A stretch of 44,680 bases of DNA from Crossiella sp. SN42. GTDB lineage: Bacteria > Actinomycetota > Actinomycetes > Mycobacteriales > Pseudonocardiaceae. A program made the position numbers and the translations under genes. Numbering within the stretch: position 1 is the stretch's first letter; each line of letters begins with the position of its first letter. The notes under the pieces were generated by a model. The model was not told where the DNA came from and did no database searches. It was given only the letters and a program-made list of their open reading frames with translations. Positions 17,765 through 29,209 of the stretch are shown here, piece after piece. The stretch spans positions 1-44,680 of the forward strand of contig NZ_JAMHIV010000057.1 in the NCBI RefSeq assembly GCF_023897065.1, read 5' to 3'.

Positions 17765-18250
17765 GTGCCGGGGACGGATGGTCCGGTGCCGCTGTTCACC
17801 GGCCGGGCAACAGTGCTGTCGGAGTACGGGTTCTTCCTGATCGCCGCCGAGGAGCGCGAGCTCCCGGCACCTGACGACGACGCCTTCTGCTCCCCGCTCA
17901 AGGTGTGCCACCCGATGCGGGACGCCGTGTACTTCCTCAGCTATCCGTCGATGCAGGAGGTCTGCTGCACCGTCGAGTCGTGGTCGGCCGCGCCACCGAT
18001 GGACGACGGCGAGGAGCCGTACGACGAACAAGTCGAGGTCGACGTCCTGTTGACCGGAGAACAGTGTTCGGTCACCGGGTTCGAGGACTACCTCACCTCG
18101 ATCCCGGTCGCCGTTCCCGGAAGGCAGCGCATGCGGGTCCGGGTGTCGGGGCGCGCGGCCTCGAAACGGCTGTACCAGTCGGATCCCCGGACGAACACCG
18201 ACGGTCTCGAACGCTGGCGGATCCAGTTCTGGCCCTCGCCCGCCGTCTGA
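17765..18250 (+). CDS. Uncharacterised acidic protein
   Basis: A 161-aa soluble protein starting at a GTG after a G-rich ribosome site (AAGGGGG). It is acidic, with strand-rich segments (YGFFLIAAEERELP, DAVYFLSYPSMQEV, EVDVLLTGEQCSVTGF) and ends in WRIQFWPSPAV. It has no signal peptide or membrane helix. I do not recognise a family; the size and composition resemble small beta-rich immunity or accessory proteins, which is only an impression. It lies 12 bp after the deaminase and may be in the same operon. Confidence 0.7.
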   Translation: MPGTDGPVPLFTGRATVLSEYGFFLIAAEERELPAPDDDAFCSPLKVCHPMRDAVYFLSYPSMQEVCCTVESWSAAPPMDDGEEPYDEQVEVDVLLTGEQCSVTGFEDYLTSIPVAVPGRQRMRVRVSGRAASKRLYQSDPRTNTDGLERWRIQFWPSPAV

Positions 18251-18339
18251 AGTTCCCAACACCTCTGGCAGTTGACGCGTAACGTTCGGCCCCGGCTTCG
18301 CGACGCACTGCCGGGACTGTCGAATCCCTGGGGGAGTTC

Positions 18340-19548
18340 GTGGTGGCGAACCAGACAACGACCGACGACCCGGCCCTGCGCATTGTCGATCCACCCCGCT
18401 CGGCCTTCCGCAGGCGCCGGTTCCTGCTGCCCTTCTGGGCGGCCGCGCTGATCGCCCTTTCGGGCACCGTCTCGCTGGTGGTCTCCGGCACGATCACGCT
18501 GCCGTTCAACCGGACGGTGGTGCTGGAGGGCAAGCTCGCCTCCAAGTCGGAGTTCTTCGCCGACGAACAGGTCCGGCGGATCCTGATGCGGCACGGCATC
18601 CAGGTGCACCTGACCAAGGCCGGTTCGCGGGACATCGCCAACAACGACGTCAGCGCCTACGACTTCGTCTTCCCCTCCGGCCAGCCCGCGGCCAAGATCA
18701 TCCGCGACCAGCGGCAGCGGGACCGGCAGTACTTCAAGGTGTACAAGCCGTTCTTCAGCCCGCTGGTGCTGGCGACCTTCCGCAACTACGCCGAGGGCCT
18801 GGCCACCCGCAAGGCCGCGAGCAAACAGGACAGTGCGGACGGCAAGCAGGACTACTACTACAACCTGGTCATGCCGGAGTTCGTCCGGCTGATGGACTCC
18901 GGCACCAGCTGGCGGGAGCTCGGACCGGCCAACGGCAACCGGGTGCTCGCGCAGAGCTCGGATGTGTGCTGGTCCAACTCGGCCGGGGTCTACCTCGGCC
19001 TGATCGCCTTCGTGGCCAACAACAACCAGGTGCCGGTGACCGAGGCCGAGGCGCTGCGGCTGGCCGACCGGATCAAACCTTGGCTGACCAGCCAGGGCCT
19101 GGCCAACGAGGAGGTCGCCCGGCTGTACTTCGCCCCTGAGGGCCGAGGGCTGGCCCCGGTGGCGGTGATCTACGAGCACCAGTTCCTGGCCCACCAGCTG
19201 CGGGTCAAGGAGCAGACCGGTCAGCCGGACCACCAGCGGGTGCTGCTCTACCCGGAGGCGCAGCTGCAGACCGTGCCCGAGCTGATCGCGCTCACCGCGG
19301 GCGGCGCCCGGCTCGGCGACCTGATCACCACCCACCCCGAACTGCGCGCCCGCGCGCTGGCGCTGGGCCTGCGGGTGCTCGAACCCGACGGCACCCTGGC
19401 CACCGGGCAGCTCTCGGAGCTGTTGCACCGCAACGGGTTGCCGGTGCCGCAGACCGGGATCGGCGACACCGAGACCTTCCTGCCCTCGGTCCCGCTGCTG
19501 GAGAAGATGATCACCAGGGTGGGCGAGTGCCCCGAGGTGCCCCGATGA
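18340..19548 (+). CDS. Membrane-anchored extracellular protein, first gene of a VWA trio
   Basis: A 402-aa protein. A charged cytoplasmic N-terminus of about 30 residues precedes one transmembrane helix (LLPFWAAALIALSGTVSLVV), with an approximately 340-residue domain outside. That domain shows features of a periplasmic-binding-like fold (YDFVFPSGQPAAKIIRD) and segments such as VCWSNSAGVYLGLIAFVANN. Start is GTG 18340, after GGGGGAG; GTG 18343 is also possible. The stop overlaps the next gene by ATGA, so it is co-translated with the VWA lipoprotein. No named family was recognised. Confidence 0.75.
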   Translation: MVANQTTTDDPALRIVDPPRSAFRRRRFLLPFWAAALIALSGTVSLVVSGTITLPFNRTVVLEGKLASKSEFFADEQVRRILMRHGIQVHLTKAGSRDIANNDVSAYDFVFPSGQPAAKIIRDQRQRDRQYFKVYKPFFSPLVLATFRNYAEGLATRKAASKQDSADGKQDYYYNLVMPEFVRLMDSGTSWRELGPANGNRVLAQSSDVCWSNSAGVYLGLIAFVANNNQVPVTEAEALRLADRIKPWLTSQGLANEEVARLYFAPEGRGLAPVAVIYEHQFLAHQLRVKEQTGQPDHQRVLLYPEAQLQTVPELIALTAGGARLGDLITTHPELRARALALGLRVLEPDGTLATGQLSELLHRNGLPVPQTGIGDTETFLPSVPLLEKMITRVGECPEVPR

Positions 19549-21068
19549 GACGCCTGGCCGCCGGCGCGCTCGTGCTGGCGCTGGCCGCCGCGTGCACCGG
19601 GAGCCCGCCGGAGCCGGTGCGGCTGTCCGTGCTGGCCAGCTCGGAGCTGGCCGACCTGGCCCCGGTGCTGGCGGAGCTGAAGCGGGACACCGGGATCGAG
19701 CTGGCCATGGACCACCGGGGCACGGTCGAGGCCAGCAAGGCGCTCAACCCCGGCGAGTACCGGCACGACCTGGCCTGGCTGTCCTCCGACCGCTACTTCC
19801 AGCTGCGCACCCGCAAGGCCGGTCAGCCCGGCCCGGCCCCGATCAGCACCCGCACCATGCTCTCCCCGCTGGTGGTCGGCGTCAAAGCGAGCAAAGCCAA
19901 GCAGTTGCGGGCGAGCGTGCCCGGCGGGCAGCCGACCTGGGCCGACCTGGCCGCCAAGGCCGCCGCCGGTGAGCTCACCTTCGGCATGGCCGATCCGCAC
20001 GTCACCGGCAGCGGCCTGTCCGCGCTGATCGGGGTGGCCACCGCGGCCGCGGGCACCGGGGTCTCGCTGCGGCCGGAGGACGTGGCCTGCGACAAGCTGC
20101 GCGGCTTCTTCACCGGCCAGGCCTTCACCGCGAACAGCACCACCGGCCTGGCCGCGGAGTACGTCAAACGCCAGGACCAGGTCGACGCGCTGGTCAACCA
20201 CGAGTCGGTGCTGCTGTCCCTGCAAGCCGGCGGACAGCTCAGGGAACCACTGGAGATCCTCTACCCGCGAGACGGCATCGTCCTGTCGGACTACCCGCTG
20301 CTGTTGCTGGACAACGGCAAACGCGCCGCCTACGACAAGGTGGCCGAATGGCTGCGGTCCGAACGCGCGCAGCGGATGATCATGGAGCGGACCGCGCGGC
20401 GGCCGATCGACCCCGCGCTGCCGCGCACCGAGGCGCTGCGCCCGGAGATCGGCAACTCGCTGTACTTCCCGGACCGGCAGGAGGTGGTGGACACCCTGCT
20501 CGCCGCCTACGACCGGGCCACCTCCGGCGCGGGCAGGCAGGTGGTGTTCGTGCTGGACTTCTCCGCCTCCATGGCGGGCAGCCGGATCGAGGAGCTGCGG
20601 GCGGCGTTCCGGGAGCTCAGCGGCGCGGGCGGGTTCGACCGCTTCCACCGCGGCGAGACCATCACCGTGCTCCGCTTCGCCGGGCAGGTGCTGGAGGAGC
20701 AGACGGTCACCGTCTCCGGCCCCGGCGACCTGGACCCGGTCAACCGCGTGCTGGCCACCGGCGGGCTGGGCAAGGGCACCGCGATCTGGTCCGCGCTGGC
20801 CCAGGCCTACCGCACGGTCAAGGGCCCGGCCTCGATCGTGCTGATGACCGACGGCGAGAACAACACCGGCATCGGCCTTGACCAGTTCCTGCGCGAGCGG
20901 GAAACCCTGCCGGCCGAGGCGAAATCGGCGCCCACGTTCGCGATCCGCTTCGGCTCGGCCGACCCGGCGGAGCTGACCAAGGCGGCGCGGGCCACCGGCG
21001 GCCGCCTGGTCGAGGCCGCCCAGACCTCGCTGCTCGCGGCGGTGAAGGAGATCCGTGGCTGTGGATAA
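19545..21068 (+). CDS. Lipoprotein fusing a solute-binding domain and a VWA domain
   Basis: A 507-aa surface lipoprotein. The signal peptide ends in a lipobox with Cys17 (LAAAC). Residues 25-310 resemble an ABC substrate-binding fold (LSVLASSELADLAPVLAEL, DPHVTGSGLSALIGVA). Residues 330-500 form a von Willebrand A domain with the MIDAS motif DFSAS from Asp338 and LMTDGENN as the distal metal loop. Such a protein could bind a ligand and a partner protein in a metal-dependent way at the cell surface. ATG 19545 overlaps the previous stop; the 3' end overlaps the next gene by 14 bp. No ABC permease accompanies it. Confidence 0.85.
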   Translation: MRRLAAGALVLALAAACTGSPPEPVRLSVLASSELADLAPVLAELKRDTGIELAMDHRGTVEASKALNPGEYRHDLAWLSSDRYFQLRTRKAGQPGPAPISTRTMLSPLVVGVKASKAKQLRASVPGGQPTWADLAAKAAAGELTFGMADPHVTGSGLSALIGVATAAAGTGVSLRPEDVACDKLRGFFTGQAFTANSTTGLAAEYVKRQDQVDALVNHESVLLSLQAGGQLREPLEILYPRDGIVLSDYPLLLLDNGKRAAYDKVAEWLRSERAQRMIMERTARRPIDPALPRTEALRPEIGNSLYFPDRQEVVDTLLAAYDRATSGAGRQVVFVLDFSASMAGSRIEELRAAFRELSGAGGFDRFHRGETITVLRFAGQVLEEQTVTVSGPGDLDPVNRVLATGGLGKGTAIWSALAQAYRTVKGPASIVLMTDGENNTGIGLDQFLRERETLPAEAKSAPTFAIRFGSADPAELTKAARATGGRLVEAAQTSLLAAVKEIRGCG

Positions 21069-21819
21069 CGAGCTCTGGTGGTCGGTCTGGGGTTTCTGGG
21101 CCGTGGTCTGGCTGGTCACCGCGCTGGCCGTGCTCACCATGCTGGTCACCCTGGTGCTGGCGGTGCGCGCGAACCGCCGCCCCGCGGTCTTCCCCGACCT
21201 GGCCTTCTACCTGCACGAGAAGTCGGTGATGAACCTCTACCTCTCCGGCGGCTACGGCGACGCGCTGCGCCGGGAGGTGCAGGAGAAGGTGGACACCGCC
21301 AAGTCCCGCTGGTTCGGCCTCAAGGTCTTCCGCGCCGGCGCGGGCGCGGGCCACAGCGCCGGCCGCGAGGTGGTCGTCCGCTACATCGCGCAGAACCAGC
21401 CCATCGCGGTCATCGGCGACGTGCTCCGCGCCCTGGAGTCCGCCGACGGCGTCGTGCACGTGGACCTGCGCCGCCGCACCATCCGCCGCAACCCCGCGCT
21501 GACCAAGGCCCTGGCCAGCCTCGACCCCGACACCAGCCCCGAGCACGCGCAGCTGCGCCACCTGGACCGCTACGTCTCCATCCGCGGCCAGTTCCGCCTG
21601 CTCAACCGCACCGGCGCGCCCGCGACCTTCCAAGCCGCCTACGGCACCCCGGAGTCCCCGGCGACCACCGCCACCATCCGCCTGGACTGCCACCCCGACG
21701 ACCTGCGCTACGACCAGGTCCCCGACGGCTGGTTCCAGGCCCGCTGCCTCGGCAAGGTCCAGTCCTGGCAACACGACACCCAGGAGCTGGTCGTGCTGCC
21801 GATCGCGATCTTCCAGTAG
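21055..21819 (+). CDS. Single-pass membrane protein, third gene of the VWA trio
   Basis: A 254-aa protein with an N-terminal helix (WAVVWLVTALAVLTMLVTLVLAV) and a soluble domain of about 220 residues that contains a basic stretch (LRRRTIRRNPALTKAL) and strand-rich C-terminal repeats. GTG 21055 is preceded by GAAGGAG, and a second GTG lies two codons on. It overlaps the VWA gene by 14 bp, so the three genes from 18340 form one unit. The family was not recognised. It converges on the ferredoxin reductase gene with one base between the stops. Confidence 0.72.
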   Translation: MAVDNELWWSVWGFWAVVWLVTALAVLTMLVTLVLAVRANRRPAVFPDLAFYLHEKSVMNLYLSGGYGDALRREVQEKVDTAKSRWFGLKVFRAGAGAGHSAGREVVVRYIAQNQPIAVIGDVLRALESADGVVHVDLRRRTIRRNPALTKALASLDPDTSPEHAQLRHLDRYVSIRGQFRLLNRTGAPATFQAAYGTPESPATTATIRLDCHPDDLRYDQVPDGWFQARCLGKVQSWQHDTQELVVLPIAIFQ

Positions 21820-21820
21820 C

Positions 21821-22966
21821 TCAGACCGCGGCCAGCGCGCGCCGGATGCGGGTGAACGGCTTGGCGCGGTTGAGGGCGAGGGCGGCCACGGTCTGGCCCT
21901 CGCGTTCGTAGACGGCCAGGAAGCTGCGCGAGTCCGGTTCGCCCTCGGCGATGCGGACCTGGTCACCCGGCCGGGTGTGCCCGGCGAACTGGATGCGCAC
22001 CCCGTACTGGTCGGACCAGAAGTACGGCGCGCTGCGCCCGGTGTGCACGGTCCGCCCGGCCAACAGGTTGGCCACCGCGACGGTGGGCTGTTCGGCGGCG
22101 TTGGTCCAGTGCTCGACCCGGCGGCCGGCCAGGTTGGCCACGTCGCCGACCGCGACCACGTTGGGCAGCCTGGTCACCCCGCCCGCGTCGCAGCTGACGC
22201 CGTTGTCCAGGGGCAGCCCGGAACCGTGCAGCCAGCCGGTGTTGGGCCGCACGCCGATGCCGACCACCACCACGTCGGCGGGCAGGCGGCGGCCGTCGGC
22301 CAGCGCCACCCCGGTGACCCGGCCCGGCCCGAGCAGGCCGGCCACGCCGACCCCACAGAGCAGCCGGACGCCGTGGTCGGCGTGCAGGCCGAGGCAGTGC
22401 GCGGCCATCTCCTGGCCGAGCACCGGGGCCAGCGGCAGGGACGCGGCTTCCACGATGGTCACGTGCAGGCCGAGCGCGGCGCAGCTGGCCGCGACCTCCG
22501 CGCCAATGAAGCCCGCGCCGACCACCACCACCCTCGGCGAGCCCTCGACCAGGTCGGCGCGCAGCGCGACGGCGTCGTCCAGGGTGCGCAGCACGTGCAC
22601 CCCGGCCAGGAACTCCGCGCCGGGCAGGCTGCGCGGGGTCGCGCCGGTGGCGATCACCGCGCCGTCGCAGCGCAGCCGCCTGCCATCGGCCAGCTCCAGC
22701 GCGCCCAGGCCGGGGGAGAGGTGGCTGACGGTCTGGCCGAGCAGCCATTCGGCGTCCAACTCGGCCAGCTCGGACTCCTCGGCCAGCGCGAGGTCGTCCG
22801 GGCCGATGGTGCCGAGCAGGAAGTTCTTCGACAGCGGCGGCCGGTCGTAGGGCCGGTGGGCTTCCGCGCCGATGATGGTGAGCCGGCCCTGGAAACCCTG
22901 GTCCCGCAACGCCCGCGCGGCCGACAGGCCGGCCAGCGCGGCGCCGATGACCGCCACGGATCTCAT
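21821..22966 (-). CDS. NAD(P)H:ferredoxin reductase of Rieske oxygenase type
   Basis: A 381-aa FAD enzyme of the BphA4/ThcD/rubredoxin reductase family. It passes electrons from NAD(P)H to a ferredoxin. The FAD Rossmann region starts AVIGAALAGLSAARAL (one Gly of the usual GxGxxG is Ala), followed by PYDRPPLSKNFL, the NAD-binding GAGFIGAEVAAS and the FAD-contact motif VAVGDVAN. The ATG at 22966 overlaps the stop of the Rieske ferredoxin (ATGA). With that ferredoxin it probably feeds the betaine oxygenase at 28018, the only Rieske oxygenase in the window (inference from neighbourhood and shared operator). Confidence 0.88.
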   Translation of the reverse strand: MRSVAVIGAALAGLSAARALRDQGFQGRLTIIGAEAHRPYDRPPLSKNFLLGTIGPDDLALAEESELAELDAEWLLGQTVSHLSPGLGALELADGRRLRCDGAVIATGATPRSLPGAEFLAGVHVLRTLDDAVALRADLVEGSPRVVVVGAGFIGAEVAASCAALGLHVTIVEAASLPLAPVLGQEMAAHCLGLHADHGVRLLCGVGVAGLLGPGRVTGVALADGRRLPADVVVVGIGVRPNTGWLHGSGLPLDNGVSCDAGGVTRLPNVVAVGDVANLAGRRVEHWTNAAEQPTVAVANLLAGRTVHTGRSAPYFWSDQYGVRIQFAGHTRPGDQVRIAEGEPDSRSFLAVYEREGQTVAALALNRAKPFTRIRRALAAV

Positions 22967-23280
22967 GCGACGCCCTGCTCGGCCGGTCTGTGCAGGTAGA
23001 TCACCCCGTCCGCGACGCTGACCCGGTGCGTGCGCACCGGCTTCTTCGCGGGCAGGCAGGTCGGGCGGCCGGTGCGCAGGTCGAAGCTGGCCGCGTGCAG
23101 CGGGCACTCCACGAAGCAGCCCTCCAGGTAGCCCTCGGCGAGGCTGGCGTCCTGGTGGGAGCAGGTGTCGTCGATGGCGTACAGCTCGCCGTCGACGTTG
23201 AACACGGCGACCGGCACATCGGCCAGCAGCCGCACGGCCTCTCCTGGTGGCAGGTCGTCGAGGCGGCAGACGGCGATCAT
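22963..23280 (-). CDS. Rieske-type [2Fe-2S] ferredoxin
   Basis: A 105-aa soluble Rieske ferredoxin. Cluster ligands are Cys40 and His42 (CSH) and Cys59 and His62 (CPLH), with the usual spacing. ATG 23280 has an excellent Shine-Dalgarno sequence (GGAGG, 6 nt away), preferred over an upstream in-frame ATG. It is the first gene of the minus-strand arm of the choline locus, reading away from the IclR gene. A 36-bp double operator lies 36-71 bp upstream of its start. Confidence 0.92.
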   Translation of the reverse strand: MIAVCRLDDLPPGEAVRLLADVPVAVFNVDGELYAIDDTCSHQDASLAEGYLEGCFVECPLHAASFDLRTGRPTCLPAKKPVRTHRVSVADGVIYLHRPAEQGVA

Positions 23281-23315
23281 CACGCCCTCCATGGCGGGGT
23301 AACGGAGTGGGAGTT

Positions 23316-23351
23316 GTTGCGTAGTGCGCGACGCGATGTGCTATGCGCAAC
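23316..23351. promoter_or_regulatory. Double operator A, likely IclR-regulator site
   Basis: Two 17-bp half-palindromic sites face each other with 2 bp between: GTTGCGTAGTGCGCGAC at 23316-23332 and, on the other strand, GTTGCGCATAGCACATC (23351-23335). The whole 36-bp site lies between the divergent ferredoxin and IclR genes. The same layout, with identical 19-bp centre-to-centre spacing, recurs at 24353-24388. Confidence 0.65.
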
Positions 23352-23463
23352 AGCGTCCGTCCCGGTGCCCGGTCCCGTCAAGAGGTGAAACCGGCGAAAT
23401 GTGTTGCCAACGCGTTGCGCGTTTGGACGGCGGCCGTTCGGCAGAGTGGTTACCGTGGGGTTC

Positions 23464-24252
23464 ATGCCCAGCGATTGCGACCGCGAACCCCGTGCCGCCG
23501 GTTCGGTGCAGTCCGTCGACCGGGCGGTGAGCGTGCTGGAGATCCTGGCCAGGGACGGCGAGGTCGGGGTCACCGAGATCGCCGCTGAGCTGGGCGTGCA
23601 CAAGTCCACCGCCTTCCGGCTGCTCGGCGTGCTGGAGGACCGGGGACTGGTCGCGCAGACCGAGGACCGCGGCAAGTACCACCTGGGCCTGGGCATCATC
23701 CGGCTGGCCGGGGCCACCGCGGCCCGGCTGGACATCACCCAGCAGAGCCGCCAGGTGTGCGCGGAGCTGGCGCAGGAGGTGGGCGAGACGGTCAACGTGG
23801 CCATCTCCGACCTGGAGGCCGCGGCCGCGGTCAACGTCACCCAGGCCCGCGGCACCGCGGCGGTGAGCAGCCAGAACTGGGTCGGCAGGCGCACCCCGCT
23901 GCACGCCACCTCCAGCGGCAAGGTGCTGCTGGCGCACATGCGCCCTGACGAGGTGCGCCGGGTGCTGGGCCGCCGCCTGGAGGGCTTCACCGACCACACC
24001 ATCACCTCCACCCGCAGGCTCCGCGAGGAGCTGGTCGTGGTCGCGCAACGCGGCTTCGCCTCCTGTGTCGAGGAGCTGGAGATCGGGCTCAACGCCCTCG
24101 CCGCCCCGATCCGGTCCTACGAGGGCGCGGTGATCGCCGCGATCAGCATCTCCGGCCCGTCCTATCGACTCACCGAAGAGCGCCTGCCGGAAGTCGCCGA
24201 ACAGGTGGTGGCCGCCGGCGCCGAGGTGTCCAGGCGGATGGGCTGGGCCTGA
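23464..24252 (+). CDS. IclR-family transcriptional regulator of the choline locus
   Basis: A 262-aa regulator. The N-terminal winged helix-turn-helix (VTEIAAELGVHKSTAFRLLGVL) is followed by the IclR effector domain (LHATSSGKVLLAHM, CVEELEIGLNALAAPI). It lies between the two catabolic arms and probably binds the paired operators at 23316 and 24353. The effector may be betaine, dimethylglycine or sarcosine (inference). ATG 23464 is chosen because TACCGT lies 7 nt before it and the upstream in-frame codons are not family-like. Confidence 0.92.
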   Translation: MPSDCDREPRAAGSVQSVDRAVSVLEILARDGEVGVTEIAAELGVHKSTAFRLLGVLEDRGLVAQTEDRGKYHLGLGIIRLAGATAARLDITQQSRQVCAELAQEVGETVNVAISDLEAAAAVNVTQARGTAAVSSQNWVGRRTPLHATSSGKVLLAHMRPDEVRRVLGRRLEGFTDHTITSTRRLREELVVVAQRGFASCVEELEIGLNALAAPIRSYEGAVIAAISISGPSYRLTEERLPEVAEQVVAAGAEVSRRMGWA

Positions 24253-24322
24253 GCCCGGATCCCTTGTCGTAACAGCGAGTTCACCTGCCTGGGCACCGCT
24301 GCGCCATCAGCGGGATCCGGTC

Positions 24323-26864
<2,542 letters not shown>

Positions 26865-26878
26865 AGGAGACCAGCCCG

Positions 26879-28021
26879 ATGTACGACGTGATCGTGATCG
26901 GCCTCGGCGGCATGGGCAGCGCCGCCGCCAGCCACCTGGCCGCCCGCGGCAGCCGGGTGCTCGGCCTGGACCGCTTCGGACCCGCCCACCACAACGGATC
27001 CAGCCACGGCGGCTCCCGGATCATCCGCCAGTCCTACTTCGAGGACCCGGCCTACGTGCCGCTGCTGCTGCGCTCCTACGAGCTCTTCGACCGGCTCACC
27101 GCCGACTCCGGCCGCGACGTGCTCACCGTCACCGGCGGCGTGATGATCGGCCGCCCGGACAGCCTCACCGTCAAGGGCAGCCGGCTGTCGGCGGAAACCT
27201 GGGACCTGCCGCACGAGATGCTGGACGCGCTGGAGATCCGCCGCCGCTTCCCGACCATGACCCCGGTCGAGGACGAGATCGCGCTCTACGAAACGAAAGC
27301 CGGGTTCGTCCGCCCGGAAGCCACCGTCACCGCCCACCTCGAACTGGCCGGCAAGGCCGGTGCGCACCTGCGCTACCACGAACCCGTGCTGGACTGGACC
27401 AGCGACGGCAACGGCGTCCGCGTGCGCACCGGAGCGGGGGAGTACCGCGCGGAGAAACTGGTGATCTGCCCAGGAGCCTGGGCACCCGAGCTGCTCGCCG
27501 ACCTCGGCATCCCGTTCGTGATCGAACGCCAGGTGCAGTACTGGTTCGCCCCCACCGGCGGCACCGGCCCCTTCCAGCCCGAGGTGCACCCCATCTACAT
27601 CTGGGAGGCCGCCGACGGCGTGCAGGCCTACGGCTTCCCCGCCAGCGACGGCCCGGAGGACGGGGCCAAGGTCGCCTTCTTCCGCGGCGGCCAGACCTGC
27701 ACCCCCGACACCATCGACCGCACCGTGCACCCGCACGAGGTCGAGGCCATGCGCGCGCAGATGTTGCCGCGCATCCCCAGCCTGCCCGGCAGGTTCCTGC
27801 GCGCGGCCACCTGCATGTACACCAACACCGCCGACGAGCACTTCGTGATCGCCACCCACCCCGCGCACGAGCGGGTCACCGTGGCCTGCGGGTTCTCCGG
27901 GCACGGCTTCAAGTTCGTGCCCGTGGTGGGCGAGATCCTCGCCGACCTCGCGCTCACCGGCGCCACCGCGCACCCCATCGACCTGTTCCGCCCCGAACGG
28001 CTCTCCGAGGTGACCCCGTGA
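26879..28021 (+). CDS. solA: Monomeric sarcosine oxidase (MSOX family)
   Basis: A 380-aa flavoenzyme that converts sarcosine to glycine, formaldehyde and H2O2. The FAD motif [17 protein letters not shown] is followed by the family signature [13 protein letters not shown]. Cys312 in [11 protein letters not shown] is the expected site of covalent FAD attachment. N-methyl-tryptophan oxidase is a close relative, but the locus argues for sarcosine. A good ribosome site (GAAGGAG) precedes the ATG 14 bp after the previous stop. The stop overlaps the oxygenase GTG (GTGA). Confidence 0.9.
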   Translation: MYDVIVIGLGGMGSAAASHLAARGSRVLGLDRFGPAHHNGSSHGGSRIIRQSYFEDPAYVPLLLRSYELFDRLTADSGRDVLTVTGGVMIGRPDSLTVKGSRLSAETWDLPHEMLDALEIRRRFPTMTPVEDEIALYETKAGFVRPEATVTAHLELAGKAGAHLRYHEPVLDWTSDGNGVRVRTGAGEYRAEKLVICPGAWAPELLADLGIPFVIERQVQYWFAPTGGTGPFQPEVHPIYIWEAADGVQAYGFPASDGPEDGAKVAFFRGGQTCTPDTIDRTVHPHEVEAMRAQMLPRIPSLPGRFLRAATCMYTNTADEHFVIATHPAHERVTVACGFSGHGFKFVPVVGEILADLALTGATAHPIDLFRPERLSEVTP

Positions 28022-29175
28022 CCGCAACCGGTCTGCCCCCGAGCCTGCTGGCCACCCTGCCCGGCAGCGCCTACACCGACCCCGAGGTCTTCACCGCCGA
28101 GCAGCAGCACCTGTTCGAGGCCATGTGGTTCTGCGCCGTGCGGCTGTCCGATCTGGACGGTCCGGGAGCCTACCGCACCGTCCAGATCGGACGGGAGAGC
28201 GTCATCCTCACCCGCAACCGCGCCGGACAGCCGCGCGCCTTTCTCAACATCTGCCGCCACCGCGGCGCGCGGATCTGTACCCAGGACAGCGGTGCGGTCA
28301 AACGCAACTTCCAATGTTCCTATCACGCCTGGACCTACGACCTGGACGGCAAGCTCATCGCCGCGCCCAACCTGACCAAGATGCCCGACCTGGACCGCGT
28401 CGAGTACGGCCTGGTCACCGCGCACGTCAAGGAATGGCTGGGCTACCTCTGGGTCTGCCTCGCACCGGAACCGCCGTCCTTCGCCGACACCGTGCAGCAG
28501 GTGGTCACCGAACGCCTCGGTTCCCTGGCAGCCATCGACTCCTACACCATCGGCCAGTTGACGGTGGGCCGCCGCATCGTCTACGACGTGCGCGCCAACT
28601 GGAAGCTGATCGTGGAGAACTTCATGGAGTGCTACCACTGCGCCACGATCCACCCCGAGCTCACCGAGGTGCTGCCCGAGTTCGCCGACGGCTACGCCGC
28701 CCAGTACTACGTCGGCCACGGGGCCGAGTTCGGACCGGATATCCAGGGCTTCACCGTCGACGGCAGCCCCGGCTTCGAACCCCTGCCCGGCCTGCGCGAG
28801 GACCAGGACCGGCGCTACTACGCGATCACCGTGAAACCGCAGGTCTTCATCAACCTGGTGCCCGACCACATCATCTTCCACCGCATGTTCCCGCTGGCCC
28901 CCGACCGCACCGTGGTGGAGTGCGACTGGCTCTACACCAACGAGGTGGTGGCCACGGGCAAGGACGTCTCCCGCTCGGTCGAGCTGTTCCACCGGGTGAA
29001 CGAGCAGGATTTCCAGGCCTGCGAGCGGACACAACCTGCCATGTCCTCCCGCGCCTACCGAGATGGTGGTGTACTCGTACCCAGCGAACATCACATCGGT
29101 GCGTTTCACCAGTGGGTTCAGGAGGCAACGGGCAGGTTCGTGCCCACTTCGGGGTGCGCGAAACCGGAAGATTGA
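28018..29175 (+). CDS. gbcA: Rieske oxygenase, glycine betaine monooxygenase large subunit (GbcA-like)
   Basis: A 385-aa Rieske non-haem iron oxygenase. The [2Fe-2S] ligands are Cys79/His81 and Cys100/His103. Catalytic iron ligands are His207, His212 and probably Asp331. Glu204 takes the place of the usual bridging Asp, a feature known from the quaternary-amine oxygenases CntA and GbcA. It demethylates glycine betaine to dimethylglycine with release of formaldehyde. Carnitine monooxygenase is an alternative, but flanking dimethylglycine, sarcosine and choline genes favour betaine. No GbcB-type fused reductase is adjacent; electrons probably come from the pair at 21821-23280. Confidence 0.9.
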   Translation: MTATGLPPSLLATLPGSAYTDPEVFTAEQQHLFEAMWFCAVRLSDLDGPGAYRTVQIGRESVILTRNRAGQPRAFLNICRHRGARICTQDSGAVKRNFQCSYHAWTYDLDGKLIAAPNLTKMPDLDRVEYGLVTAHVKEWLGYLWVCLAPEPPSFADTVQQVVTERLGSLAAIDSYTIGQLTVGRRIVYDVRANWKLIVENFMECYHCATIHPELTEVLPEFADGYAAQYYVGHGAEFGPDIQGFTVDGSPGFEPLPGLREDQDRRYYAITVKPQVFINLVPDHIIFHRMFPLAPDRTVVECDWLYTNEVVATGKDVSRSVELFHRVNEQDFQACERTQPAMSSRAYRDGGVLVPSEHHIGAFHQWVQEATGRFVPTSGCAKPED

Positions 29176-29209
29176 ATTAGATAGCGGCCAGACATACCTA
29201 GGAGGTTGT

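Noticed and set aside
18272-18300. TTGACG as a -35 for the VWA trio
   Set aside because: No acceptable -10 at 16-19 bp spacing.
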